Positions 48,629 through 56,674 of a DNA stretch of 64,000 bases are shown here, one piece after another. The stretch comes from an uncultured Lachnospiraceae bacterium (lineage in GTDB: Bacteria > Bacillota > Clostridia > Lachnospirales > Lachnospiraceae): assembly GCA_910587765.1 (NCBI GenBank), contig CAJUNR010000012.1, positions 43,778-107,777 of the forward strand, in the 5' to 3' direction. Position 1 is the stretch's first letter, and each line of letters starts with the position of its first letter. The notes under the pieces are model-generated. The model saw only the letters and a list, made by a program, of their open reading frames with translations. It searched no databases and was not told where the DNA came from. A program made the translations under genes and the position numbers.

Positions 48629-48922
48629 ATGACGAGTAAACAAAGAGCCTATCTGAAAAGTCTGGCTATGAACCTGGATCCCGTCTTTCAGATCGGGAAG
48701 AGCAGCCTGACGCCGGAACTGACGGCGGCCGTGCAGGAAGCGCTTGACGCCAGAGAACTGATCAAGGTCAGCGTACTTCAGAACTGTGTGGACGATCCGA
48801 AGGAACTGGCCGGACTGGTGTCTGAAAGAACCTGTTCCCAGGTGGTACAGGTGATCGGCCGAAAAATTGTATTATATAAAGAAGGCAAAGACGACAGGAA
48901 GAAAATTGTCCTGCCCAGGTAA
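48629..48922 (+). CDS. yhbY: YhbY-type RNA-binding protein
   Basis: A 97-residue CRS1/YhbY domain protein that associates with pre-50S particles. It shows MTSKQRAYLKSLAMNLDPVF at the start, then QIGKSSLTPELTAAVQEALD, the ELIKVSVL segment and the GRKIVLYKEGKDD end. ATG at 48629 follows AGGGAG; a longer frame begins in the obg 3' end but is not supported. The stop overlaps nadD. Confidence 0.93.
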   Translation: MTSKQRAYLKSLAMNLDPVFQIGKSSLTPELTAAVQEALDARELIKVSVLQNCVDDPKELAGLVSERTCSQVVQVIGRKIVLYKEGKDDRKKIVLPR

Positions 48923-49557
48923 TGGTGGAAATGATGTCTGATACAGAGCGGTCAATCGGTATCATGGGCGGAACTTTCGACCCGGTCCACAACGCGCATC
49001 TGGCGCTGGCCAGACAGGCGTACGAGCAGTTTGCGCTGGAGGAGATCTGGATGCTTCCAAATGGGAATCCGCCCCACAAAAGAGACAGGAGACAGGCACC
49101 GATGGAGTGCCGGATGGAGATGATCCGGCTGGCGATCCGGGGGATTCCCTACCTTCGTCTCTGCGACGCGGAGCAGTCCGGACAGGACTGCCATTACACG
49201 TACGAGACGCTGGGACTTCTGAAGGAACAGCATCCGCGTACAGAGTTTTATTTTATCATGGGCGCAGATTCTCTGTTTGATTTTGACAAATGGAAAGAAC
49301 CGGGAATCATCAGTCAGAGATGCATCCTGCTGGCAGCGATGAGAGATCACTGCCGCAGGGAGGCGATCCGGGAGCGGATCCGGGAACTCGGGGAGCGCTA
49401 TGGGACCAGAGTCCGTATCCTGAACACGCCCAATATGGACATCGCCTCGGAAGATATCCGCGAACTGCTTTCCGGCGGAAGCGATATCTCGGCCCTGGTG
49501 CCCGCCGCCGTCGCGGAATATATCCGCCGGGAACGTCTGTATCAGAGAGAAAGTTAA
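48922..49557 (+). CDS. nadD: Nicotinate-nucleotide adenylyltransferase
   Basis: A 211-residue nucleotidyltransferase making deamido-NAD. The nucleotide-binding motif GIMGGTFDPVHNAHLALAR lies near residue 13, MLPNGNPPHKRD near 44, YFIMGADSLFDFDKWKEP near 112 and IASEDIRELL near 175. The ATG at 48922 shares a base with the yhbY stop; ATG at 48934 or 48937 would also work. It pairs functionally with the nicotinamidase-like gene upstream. Confidence 0.95.
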   Translation: MVEMMSDTERSIGIMGGTFDPVHNAHLALARQAYEQFALEEIWMLPNGNPPHKRDRRQAPMECRMEMIRLAIRGIPYLRLCDAEQSGQDCHYTYETLGLLKEQHPRTEFYFIMGADSLFDFDKWKEPGIISQRCILLAAMRDHCRREAIRERIRELGERYGTRVRILNTPNMDIASEDIRELLSGGSDISALVPAAVAEYIRRERLYQRES

Positions 49558-49594
49558 GACTGAGACATGTAATTTCGATCAGGAGGCACGAAGT

Positions 49595-50191
49595 ATGGAT
49601 GCGATCTGCATTAAGGATTTAAAAAAAGATCTGAAAAAGGAGATGGACGACAGCCGGTTTGAGCACACGCTGGGAGTGATGTATACGTGCGGCGCTCTTG
49701 CCATGCGTTACGGTTACGATTTGGACCGGGCCATGCTGGCGGGGCTGATGCATGACTGCGCCAAATGCATGCCCAATGCCAAAAAGCTGAAGATGGCGGA
49801 GAAGCATCACCTGGAGATCACGGCTCTGGAACGGAAGAACCCGTTCATGCTCCATGCAAAGCTCGGTGCGTTTCTCGCGAGGAAAAAATACGATATCGAA
49901 GATCCGGAGATTCTGGACGCCATCCGCTGGCATACGACCGGCCGGCCGGAGATGACGCTTCTGGACAAGATCGTCTATATCGCGGATTATATTGAACCGA
50001 GGCGCGACAAAGCGCCGCACCTTGCCGAGATCCGTCAGACGGCGTTTGTGGATCTGGACCAGGCGCTGATTCGGATTCTGGAAGATACGCTGGGGTATCT
50101 GGGAGATTCTCCGGAACATGTTGACTCCATGACCAAAAAGACGTATGATTATTATGTACACAAGGACGACGAGCCGTGCGCGGATCAGTGA
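49595..50191 (+). CDS. yqeK: YqeK-type HD hydrolase, probable symmetrical Ap4A hydrolase
   Basis: A 198-residue HD-domain protein. Metal-binding residues appear in FEHTLGVMYTC near residue 22, LAGLMHDCAKCMPNAKK near 48, MLHAKLGAFLAR near 83 and IRWHTTGRPEMTLLDKIVYI near 108, with DYIEPRR following. The nadD-yqeK-rsfS order is conserved in Firmicutes. Family members cleave Ap4A to two ADP. AGGAGG precedes the ATG. Confidence 0.93.
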   Translation: MDAICIKDLKKDLKKEMDDSRFEHTLGVMYTCGALAMRYGYDLDRAMLAGLMHDCAKCMPNAKKLKMAEKHHLEITALERKNPFMLHAKLGAFLARKKYDIEDPEILDAIRWHTTGRPEMTLLDKIVYIADYIEPRRDKAPHLAEIRQTAFVDLDQALIRILEDTLGYLGDSPEHVDSMTKKTYDYYVHKDDEPCADQ

Positions 50192-50246
50192 GGCTGCGGT
50201 TCCTGCTGCGCGCGCTGCGGGCGGATTTTACGACAGGAGGGGTAGA

Positions 50247-50615
50247 ATGATAACGAAAAATTCCAGAGAAATGGCCAGAACGGCCGTCACCGCACTGGAA
50301 GAGAAGAAGGCGAAGGATCTGAAGGTTCTGGATATTTCGGATGTGTCCGTCCTTGCGGATTATTTTATCATCGCATCCGGAAGCAATCACAATCAGGTGC
50401 AGGCCATGGCGGACGAAGTGGAAGAAAAGCTTGGAAAAGCAGGCTTTACGCCCAGACAGGTGGAGGGCTATCAGACTGCCAACTGGATCCTGATGGACTA
50501 TCAGGACATTATTATCCATATTTTTGACGAAGAAAACCGTCTGTTCTACGATCTGGAACGGATCTGGAGAGACGGCAGCCTGGTGGAAAAGGCTGATCTG
50601 GAATCCGAGGTGTAG
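50247..50615 (+). CDS. rsfS: Ribosome silencing factor RsfS
   Basis: A 122-residue protein that binds L14 and blocks subunit joining when nutrients are scarce. Motifs: LKVLDISDVSVLADYFIIAS near residue 26, NHNQVQAMADEVEEKL near 48 and GYQTANWILMDYQDIIIHIF near 72. ATG at 50247 has AGGAGGGG upstream; the frame is open further back, into yqeK, but that is not coding. It completes the obg-yhbY-nadD-yqeK-rsfS block. Confidence 0.95.
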   Translation: MITKNSREMARTAVTALEEKKAKDLKVLDISDVSVLADYFIIASGSNHNQVQAMADEVEEKLGKAGFTPRQVEGYQTANWILMDYQDIIIHIFDEENRLFYDLERIWRDGSLVEKADLESEV

Positions 50616-50617
50616 AA

Positions 50618-51238
50618 ATGGGCAATCATATTTTGACAATTGAAAAGACGACGGACAATCGTTTTCTGAACATGTACAATCTGCATTACGAGAATAAGGT
50701 GGGCAGGAAAAAGCTGTACCATATCGCCTCCCGCGGAAGAGACATCGACGCGCTGAAGATCAGCACCCGCAAAAACACTCCGGACGGCGTCATCATCTAC
50801 AGCATCTACGGGGAAAAACGCGACCGCATGGTTCTGGTACGTCAGTACCGTTTGTCGATTGACGATTACATCTATGAGCTTCCGGCCGGCCTGGTGGATG
50901 AAGGCGAGACCTATGCTCAGGCAGGAGCGAGAGAGCTCAAGGAGGAGACCGGGCTTGATTTTGAACCGCTGGAAGTGGACGAGATGTATCATAAACCGTT
51001 CTTTACGACCATCGGCATGACGGACGAATCGTGCGCGACCGTCTACGGATATGCGTCCGGGACCGTGTCCGCGGACGGGCTGGAGGACAGCGAACAACTG
51101 GAAGTCGTTCTCGCCGACCGTGCGGAGGTCCGCAGAATCCTCAAGGAAGAAAACGTGTCCATGAACTGCGGCTATCTGATGATGCATTTTCTGCATCACA
51201 CGGAGGAAGACCCGTTTTATTTCGTCAGCCAGGAGTAA
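50618..51238 (+). CDS. Nudix hydrolase, ADP-ribose pyrophosphatase-like
   Basis: A 206-residue Nudix enzyme. The Nudix box is GLVDEGETYAQAGARELKEE followed by TGLDF near residue 90, with all glutamates in place. A conserved MVLVRQYRLSIDDYIYELPA lies just before it. These features fit the ADP-sugar pyrophosphatase group. It starts two bases after the rsfS stop. Confidence 0.9.
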   Translation: MGNHILTIEKTTDNRFLNMYNLHYENKVGRKKLYHIASRGRDIDALKISTRKNTPDGVIIYSIYGEKRDRMVLVRQYRLSIDDYIYELPAGLVDEGETYAQAGARELKEETGLDFEPLEVDEMYHKPFFTTIGMTDESCATVYGYASGTVSADGLEDSEQLEVVLADRAEVRRILKEENVSMNCGYLMMHFLHHTEEDPFYFVSQE

Positions 51239-51247
51239 AGCGGGGGC

Positions 51248-52189
51248 ATGGCGGCAAATTTTATTATTGCGGCGAAGGCGGTGCTGCCCATATTTCTCTT
51301 GATTCTTCTGGGGATGGGCGCGCGCCGGCTGCGGCTTTTGACTGACCTGGAATTAAAGCATGTGAACCGTGCGGTCTTCCAGGTCATGTTTCCTTTTATG
51401 ATGTTTTATAATATTTATACGGCGGATTTTTCCGGGGTACTGCTTCCGTCTTATCTGTTTTTCTGTCTTGGCATGCTTTTCCTTGTCTATATCCTCGGGA
51501 CCGTGTTCACGCTTCTGACCATTAAGGACAACAGGAGCCGCGGGGCGTTGATTCAGGCAGTTTATCGGGGCAATCTGGTCCTGATGGGACTTCCGGTGAT
51601 GGAAAACCTGATGGGCAGGGAAGCGCTCGGGCTGACAACGATCATGCTGGCGGTTATTGTTCCCGTCTACAATGTTCTGGCAGTGATAACGCTGGAAATA
51701 TATCGCGGCGGGAAACCGCAGCCGTTCTCTCTGGCCAGAAAAATCGCGGCTAATCCTCTGATACTCGGCGCAGCGGCCGGGATCTGTGCGGTCGCATGTC
51801 ATATCAAAGTACCGGAGATTCTGTTGGAACCGATGGGACAGGTGGCTTCGGCGGCAACGCCGGCGGCGCTTCTGATTATGGGCGCATCCTTTTATTTCCG
51901 CAGTGTTCACGAAAATCTCCGTGCCATTGTATACGGCGTCGCCGGAAAACTGATCGTCGGTCCGGGACTGGTTCTGACAGCCGGATATCTGCTCGGATAC
52001 CGGGGGATTCCGCTGGCGCTTCTGATTGTGATCTTTGGCGCTCCCTGCGCGGTCTCCAGCTATACGATGGCGCAGCAGATGGACAGCAACGCGGAACTGG
52101 CGGCCGGATGTCTGATTTTTTCTTCCCTGTTTTCCAGTGTTACGATCTGCGGGTGGATCTTTCTGTTCCGGCAGATCGGTGCGTTTTGA
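51248..52189 (+). CDS. AEC-family transporter
   Basis: A 313-residue membrane protein of the auxin efflux carrier superfamily, with about ten hydrophobic segments. Features include VLPIFLLILLGMGARRL near residue 13, FQVMFPFMMFYNIY near 48, AVYRGNLVLMGLPVMENLMG near 98 and IFGAPCAVSSYTMAQQM near 265. In bacteria these carry small organic acids such as malate; the substrate here is unknown. AGCGGGGG lies before the ATG. A strong terminator follows. Confidence 0.9.
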   Translation: MAANFIIAAKAVLPIFLLILLGMGARRLRLLTDLELKHVNRAVFQVMFPFMMFYNIYTADFSGVLLPSYLFFCLGMLFLVYILGTVFTLLTIKDNRSRGALIQAVYRGNLVLMGLPVMENLMGREALGLTTIMLAVIVPVYNVLAVITLEIYRGGKPQPFSLARKIAANPLILGAAAGICAVACHIKVPEILLEPMGQVASAATPAALLIMGASFYFRSVHENLRAIVYGVAGKLIVGPGLVLTAGYLLGYRGIPLALLIVIFGAPCAVSSYTMAQQMDSNAELAAGCLIFSSLFSSVTICGWIFLFRQIGAF

Positions 52190-52196
52190 GCGGAAA

Positions 52197-52242
52197 CCGG
52201 ACGCCGTCCGCTTCTGCAGAGAACGGACGGCGTCCGGCTTTA
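52197..52242. terminator. Bidirectional terminator between convergent genes
   Basis: CCGGACGCCGTCCG (52197-52210) pairs perfectly with CGGACGGCGTCCGG (52224-52237). It lies between the AEC transporter and the minus-strand DUF305 gene; the tail on the plus strand is CTTTAT. Confidence 0.75.
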
Positions 52243-52258
52243 TGGAACAGGCGGATGC

Positions 52259-52909
52259 TCAGCAGCAAAGGCAGCGGAGCATGCACTGCATGTTCTGCAC
52301 CTCCTGCTTCTGCGAGCGGATGATTGCGTCCAGAATCGGCACCAGCTCCGGACAGATGCAGTACCTGAGCGTGTTTTCCGACATGGCGACAGCACCGCAG
52401 TGGTGGGGAATCATCTCGCGGATAAAATTACAGTTGACGCAGTTGGTAGTGCAGGCCTGTTTCATTTCACAGAACATGGTCTGCATAATCTTTCTGGTAC
52501 GGGTTTGGAAGCAGCACAGATCTTCCCTGCAGTTATGGAGCGAATCACATCTGCAGAGGATTCCCTGCATGTCGGAGATGCTTCTGGTCTGTTCCGTGAT
52601 GATCTGAAGCGCCAGATTCTGGAGCGGGATACAGGTGGTATACCTCAGGAGATTTCGCGACATCTCAATGGCGCCCTGGTGGTGAGGGATCATCTGTGTG
52701 ATGAAGTTGTGAGAGATACTGTCCGACAGATCCGCATGGGTCATTCCGTTTTTCATATCGCACAGAATACCGTCGTAAAATGCCAGATAATCGTTGGTTA
52801 CGTTACTGAATTTGCATGTTCTGTTCATAATTACCGGTTTTTGCGTTCTTTCTGATAATATATGGAGGGAGCTGTTTTTTGACACTGTTTCCGATAGCTG
52901 TTCACACAT
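52259..52909 (-). CDS. Cysteine-rich protein with two DUF305-like repeats
   Basis: A 216-residue protein (189 if the ATG ending at 52828 is used) with two ferritin-like, four-helix DUF305 segments. The first has FITQMIPHHQGAIEMSRNLL near residue 70, the second FIREMIPHHCGAVAMSENTL near 163. The paired histidines of each MIPHH motif are the usual metal candidates. It is unusually rich in cysteine, including CRCDSLHNCREDLCC between the repeats and CMLRCLCC at the very end. There is no clear signal peptide and no good ribosome binding site, so the start is uncertain. Copper or other metal handling is a reasonable guess. Confidence 0.78.
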   Translation of the reverse strand: MCEQLSETVSKNSSLHILSERTQKPVIMNRTCKFSNVTNDYLAFYDGILCDMKNGMTHADLSDSISHNFITQMIPHHQGAIEMSRNLLRYTTCIPLQNLALQIITEQTRSISDMQGILCRCDSLHNCREDLCCFQTRTRKIMQTMFCEMKQACTTNCVNCNFIREMIPHHCGAVAMSENTLRYCICPELVPILDAIIRSQKQEVQNMQCMLRCLCC

Positions 52910-52934
52910 ACCGGTTGTCAGCTCGATGTGTGCA

Positions 52935-53130
52935 GATCATCCTGGAAGACCCATTGAAGGGCGCCGACATCAAGGCAAAAAACGTGCCTTAATGCCCTTG
53001 CGGGATTAGAGTACCGCTGCGCCCCTTCATTAAGTACCCATAGGGCATAAACTCCCGCGGGGTCTGGAAGGATGATCTGCCCGTATCGGGCGTCCGGGTG
53101 GCGTGGATGGGAAAACTGTTTCCGAAGACC
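52935..53130. repeat. Inverted-repeat element with family B sequence, upstream of rex
   Basis: The 306-base gap before rex holds an element whose ends, GATCATCCTGGAAGACCC (52935-52952) and GGGTCTGGAAGGATGATC (53059-53076), are imperfect inverted copies; inside, TTGAAGGGCGCC faces GCGCCCCTTCAT. The left arm matches copy 2 of family B (46251-46285) in inverse orientation. The right side continues as a direct family B copy (ATCGGGCGTCCGGGTGGCGT then GGATGGGAAAACTG). It has the look of a small non-autonomous element or folded RNA. Confidence 0.6.
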
Positions 53131-53154
53131 GTACCGCCTGTTGTATGAAAATAT

Positions 53155-53183
53155 TTGACAACAAATTGACAGGGATTTATAAT
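53155..53183 (+). promoter_or_regulatory. SigA-type promoter of rex
   Basis: TTGACA at 53155-53160 and TATAAT at 53178-53183, with 17 bases between, are perfect consensus hexamers about 33 bases before the rex start. A second TTGACA at 53166 is too close to serve. TTGT and ACAA half-sites flank the -35 region, but their spacing does not match a standard Rex operator. Confidence 0.85.
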
Positions 53184-53215
53184 AGATTTAACAAATATCA
53201 ATCTGGAGGCTGTAT

Positions 53216-53854
53216 ATGGAAGAAAGACAAATATCGAAAGCAGTGATCAAACGTCTGCCGAGATATTACCGGTATCTGGGAGAGATACTGAACAGTGGGG
53301 TGGAGCGCATTTCTTCCGGAGAGCTGAGCAATAAGATGCAGGTGACAGCGTCTCAGATCCGGCAGGATCTGAATAATTTCGGGGGTTTTGGTCAGCAGGG
53401 GTATGGTTACAATGTAAAGTATCTGCACGATGAGATCGGCAAAATTCTGGGCGTCAACCGGATCCATCCGATGATCATCATAGGAGGCGGCAATTTCGGG
53501 CACGCGCTGGCGAACTATGATTTTGAAAAAGACGGGTTTGTCACAAAGGCCATTTTTGACGTGCGTCCGGAACTTGACGGCACACAGATCCGCGGGATTC
53601 CGGTCCTGATGATGGACCGTCTGGAAGAATTTATTGCCAGTGAACCGGTGGAGATCGCGGTGCTGACGCTTCCCAAAAGCCGCGTGGTGGAAGTGGCGCA
53701 CCGGCTGACGCGCTGCGGAATCCGGGCGTTCTGGAATTTCGCTCATCTCGATCTGGATGTGCCGGAAGACGTGGTTGTGGAGAACGTTCATCTCTCGGAC
53801 AGTCTGATGCAGCTTTCCTACCGCATCAGCAATTATGAGGAAGAACAGCAATAA
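53216..53854 (+). CDS. rex: Redox-sensing transcriptional repressor Rex
   Basis: A 212-residue repressor that leaves DNA when NADH rises and so controls fermentation genes. The winged-helix part has VIKRLPRYYRYLGEIL near residue 10 and QVTASQIRQDLNNFGGFGQQ near 41. The Rossmann domain has PMIIIGGGNFGHALANYDF near 85, and AFWNFAHLDLDVPED near 175 is characteristic. CTGGAGG precedes the ATG. The gene has its own promoter and terminator. Confidence 0.96.
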   Translation: MEERQISKAVIKRLPRYYRYLGEILNSGVERISSGELSNKMQVTASQIRQDLNNFGGFGQQGYGYNVKYLHDEIGKILGVNRIHPMIIIGGGNFGHALANYDFEKDGFVTKAIFDVRPELDGTQIRGIPVLMMDRLEEFIASEPVEIAVLTLPKSRVVEVAHRLTRCGIRAFWNFAHLDLDVPEDVVVENVHLSDSLMQLSYRISNYEEEQQ

Positions 53855-53920
53855 CGGAACACGGAAAACATAGAAAAGACCTGGAGACGGCAGGGCGCAG
53901 AAGCGGCCCGTCCCAGGCGG

Positions 53921-53948
53921 AGAATCTGCCTCCGGCAGATTCTTTTTG
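53921..53948 (+). terminator. Intrinsic terminator downstream of rex
   Basis: GAATCTGCC (53922-53930) and GGCAGATTC (53934-53942) form a perfect nine-pair stem with a three-base loop, followed by TTTTT. It ends the rex transcript. Confidence 0.85.
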
Positions 53949-54005
53949 CATTATGCGCCTGGATGTCCAGTCCGTATCAGGCGGCCGGGCAGAAAGACAG
54001 GAAGG

Positions 54006-54887
54006 ATGTGGCAATTTATGCTGAAACAGGAATATTTGAAAACAGACAGGAGCATACTGGACGCTCTTCCCGTGCGAAAGACGCGTTCCAACAAAGGGAC
54101 TTACGGAAAGGTTCTGTGTGTCGCCGGCAGCTTCAACATGGCGGGGGCGGCCTACCTGTGCGCCTGGGCGGCCTACAGGACCGGAGCCGGCCTTGTGCGG
54201 ATTCTGACGCCGGAGACGAACCGGGTGATTCTGCAGACGCTGCTTCCGGAAGCGCTGCTGACTTCTTTTGACCCGGAAGCGCCGGACTGCGGCCGGATCG
54301 AGGAGGCGTTCGCCTGGGCGGATACGGCGGCCGTCGGACCAGGGCTGGGAAAGGAACGCTGGGCTTATGAACTGACCCGGCGGGCACTCACGCAGTTTCA
54401 GAAACCGCTGGTGCTGGATGCGGACGGTCTGAACCATCTGGCGGAACACAGAGAGCTCTTAAAAGACCGTAAGGGAGAGCTGATACTGACTCCGCATCCC
54501 GGGGAATTTGGCCGGCTGACCGGGCAGAAGATTCCGGAGGTCACGGCCGATATTCCGGGACAGGCGGCGCGTTTTGCCGCGGAAAACCGGTGTATCTGCG
54601 TGCTGAAGGACGCGCCTTCGGCGGTGGGAGACAAAGACGGGAGCTGTTATGTGAATACAACCGGCAACAACGGCATGTCCACCGGGGGAAGCGGGGACGT
54701 GCTCACAGGGATCATCGCCGGTCTTCTGGCGCAGAAGGCGCCGGCTCTGGAAGCGGCCCGCCTCGGCACATGGCTCCATGGAAGAGCCGGGGATCTGGCG
54801 GCGGAAAAAGAAGGAACCTACGGGCTGATGGCCCGGCATCTGGTGGAGTATCTTCCGGAGGCCATGAGAGGAGAGAAAGCGGAATGA
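54006..54887 (+). CDS. nnrD: ADP-dependent NAD(P)H-hydrate dehydratase
   Basis: A 293-residue ribokinase-like enzyme that repairs hydrated NAD(P)H. The start region KGTYGKVLCVAGSFNMAGAA lies near residue 30, VGPGLGKERW near 108, VLDADGLNHLAEH near 135, ILTPHPGEFGRLTG near 160 and the catalytic TGGSGDVLTGIIAGLLAQ near 225. The N-terminal epimerase (NnrE) part of some homologues is missing. ATG at 54006 or 54018 are both possible. It overlaps alr by the ATGA. Confidence 0.9.
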   Translation: MWQFMLKQEYLKTDRSILDALPVRKTRSNKGTYGKVLCVAGSFNMAGAAYLCAWAAYRTGAGLVRILTPETNRVILQTLLPEALLTSFDPEAPDCGRIEEAFAWADTAAVGPGLGKERWAYELTRRALTQFQKPLVLDADGLNHLAEHRELLKDRKGELILTPHPGEFGRLTGQKIPEVTADIPGQAARFAAENRCICVLKDAPSAVGDKDGSCYVNTTGNNGMSTGGSGDVLTGIIAGLLAQKAPALEAARLGTWLHGRAGDLAAEKEGTYGLMARHLVEYLPEAMRGEKAE

Positions 54888-56071
54888 AACCATATATCAG
54901 GGTATGCGCGGAGATTAATCTGGATGCGGCTGCATATAATTTTAACAGTATGAAAGAGAATCTTGCGGACGGCACGCAGATGATCGCCGTAGTGAAGACG
55001 GACGGCTACGGCCACGGGGCGATTCCGATTGCACGGATGGCGCAGGAATACGATTATCTGTGGGGATTTGCGGTCGCCACGGCGGAAGAGGCGCTGCTGC
55101 TGCGCCGGGGCGGGATCCGCAAACCGATTCTGATACTGGGCGTCGTATTTCCGGACGCCTGCGAAGAGATCGTCCGGCAGGATCTGCGGCCCACGGTGTT
55201 CACGCTGCCGGCGGCGCGGCAGTTCTCAGAGGAAGCGCAGAGACAGGGAAAAACCGTTCACCTGCATATCAAAGTGGACACCGGCATGTCCCGCATCGGC
55301 TGCAGGGACGACGCGGCGGGCGCGGATATGGTCCGCGAGATCAGCCTGCTGCCGAATGTGGAGACGGAAGGCCTTTTCACTCATTTCGCGAGGGCGGACG
55401 AGCGGGACAAGACAAGCGCAAAGGAGCAGCTTGCCCGTTATCTCGCGTTCTCGGAACGGGTTCGGGCAGAGGGCGTGGAGATCCGTCTTCATCACTGTTC
55501 CAACAGCGCGGGCATCTTTGACCTGCGGGAGGCGAATCTGGATGCGGTCCGGGCGGGAATCTCCATCTACGGACTATATCCTTCCGACGACGTCAACCGG
55601 CTGGCCGTGCCGATCACGCCGGTGCTGACGCTCAAAAGCCATATTGCGTATATCAAGGAGATTGAACCGGGAACGGCCGTCAGCTACGGAGGAACCTTTG
55701 TGGCGGAGCGTCCCATGCGGATCGCGACGATTCCGGTAGGCTACGGAGACGGGTATCCGCGCTCTCTGTCCAACAAAGGCTGCGTCCTGATCCGAGGGCG
55801 GCGCGCGCCCATTACGGGGAGGATCTGCATGGACCAGTTCATGGTGGATGTGACGGAGATCCCGCAGGCCCGGGAAGGCGACATGGTCGTTCTGATCGGT
55901 TCGGACGGGGGAACGGAGCTGACGATGGAAGCTCTGGGGGAACTGTCTGGACGTTTTAACTATGAACTTGCCTGCGACATCGGCAAACGGGTTCCCCGCC
56001 GCTTCTGGAAGGACGGCAGGGCGGTGGCGGAGCAGGATTACTACGAGACGACCGGTCTGACCGCGCTGTAA
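54884..56071 (+). CDS. alr: Alanine racemase
   Basis: A 395-residue PLP enzyme that makes D-alanine for peptidoglycan. The PLP lysine lies in MIAVVKTDGYGHGAIPIARM near residue 37. HIKVDTGMSRIGCR lies near 130, the C-terminal catalytic tyrosine in GTAVSYGGTFVAERPMRIAT near 268, and GRICMDQFMVDVTEI near 310. ATG at 54884 overlaps the nnrD TGA; the open frame upstream is not coding. The mazF-type gene follows, as in other Firmicutes. Confidence 0.95.
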   Translation: MKPYIRVCAEINLDAAAYNFNSMKENLADGTQMIAVVKTDGYGHGAIPIARMAQEYDYLWGFAVATAEEALLLRRGGIRKPILILGVVFPDACEEIVRQDLRPTVFTLPAARQFSEEAQRQGKTVHLHIKVDTGMSRIGCRDDAAGADMVREISLLPNVETEGLFTHFARADERDKTSAKEQLARYLAFSERVRAEGVEIRLHHCSNSAGIFDLREANLDAVRAGISIYGLYPSDDVNRLAVPITPVLTLKSHIAYIKEIEPGTAVSYGGTFVAERPMRIATIPVGYGDGYPRSLSNKGCVLIRGRRAPITGRICMDQFMVDVTEIPQAREGDMVVLIGSDGGTELTMEALGELSGRFNYELACDIGKRVPRRFWKDGRAVAEQDYYETTGLTAL

Positions 56072-56176
56072 TCCGCCGGCGCTCTGCTTCTGTGTGAATA
56101 AAACAGGAACAGAATGGAAATACTCTGACTGAAAAAGCCATCAAACGTAAAATCTGGCAGATCGGAGTGAAAGAGA

Positions 56177-56524
56177 TTGGTTATCAGACGTGGAGATGTC
56201 TATTACGCAGATTTAAGACCGGTGATCGGTTCGGAGCAGGGCGGAGTCCGTCCGGTGCTGATCATCCAGAACGATATCGGAAACCGGCACAGCCCGACCG
56301 TGATCTGTGCGGCCATTACATCCAAAATGAACAAAGCGAAGCTTCCGACACATGTGGAGCTGGAGGCGTCCGCCTATCATATGGTGAAGGATTCGGTGAT
56401 TCTGCTGGAGCAGCTTCGGACCATAGACAAGAAAAGACTGAAGGATAAGGTATGCCATCTGGACGCGTCCATTCTGGAAAAAATAGATTCCGCATTGAAA
56501 ATCAGCCTGGAATTGGATACATAG
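56177..56524 (+). CDS. MazF/PemK-type endoribonuclease toxin
   Basis: A 115-residue toxin of the NdoA (EndoA) class that cuts single-stranded mRNA. Motifs: VIRRGDVYYADLRPVIGSEQ near the start, GGVRPVLIIQNDIGNRHSPT near 23, VICAAITSKMNKAKLPTHV near 43 and DSVILLEQLRTIDKKRL near 72. The start is TTG at 56177 with GGAGTGAAAGAG upstream. The 105-base gap after alr is too short to encode the usual antitoxin, so mazE is missing from its normal place. Confidence 0.9.
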   Translation: MVIRRGDVYYADLRPVIGSEQGGVRPVLIIQNDIGNRHSPTVICAAITSKMNKAKLPTHVELEASAYHMVKDSVILLEQLRTIDKKRLKDKVCHLDASILEKIDSALKISLELDT

Positions 56525-56526
56525 GC

Positions 56527-56556
56527 TTGCCAAACCCGGATTTCCCATGATAGAAT
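56527..56556 (+). promoter_or_regulatory. Candidate promoter of the yebC-type gene
   Basis: TTGCCA (56527-56532) and TAGAAT (56551-56556) have an 18-base spacer. A stem CGGGCAGG/CCTGCCCG (about 56564-56591) follows in the leader. Confidence 0.45.
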
Positions 56557-56674
56557 GATACTGGCCGGGCAGGGGAAAGATCCGGCCTGCCCGTGCGCTT
56601 CAGACAACGGCGGCGCGGGGAAACCGCACCGCAGAGTGCAGAAGACGACAAAAGAGAGAAAAGGAGAATTGTTT

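Noticed and set aside
53139..53175. Possible Rex operator overlapping the rex promoter
   Set aside because: TTGT and ACAA half-sites are present, but their spacing is longer than the usual 18-base palindrome, so I do not call an operator.
54590..54883. Upstream extension of the alr reading frame
   Set aside because: It lies inside nnrD in another frame; alanine racemase starts at 54884.
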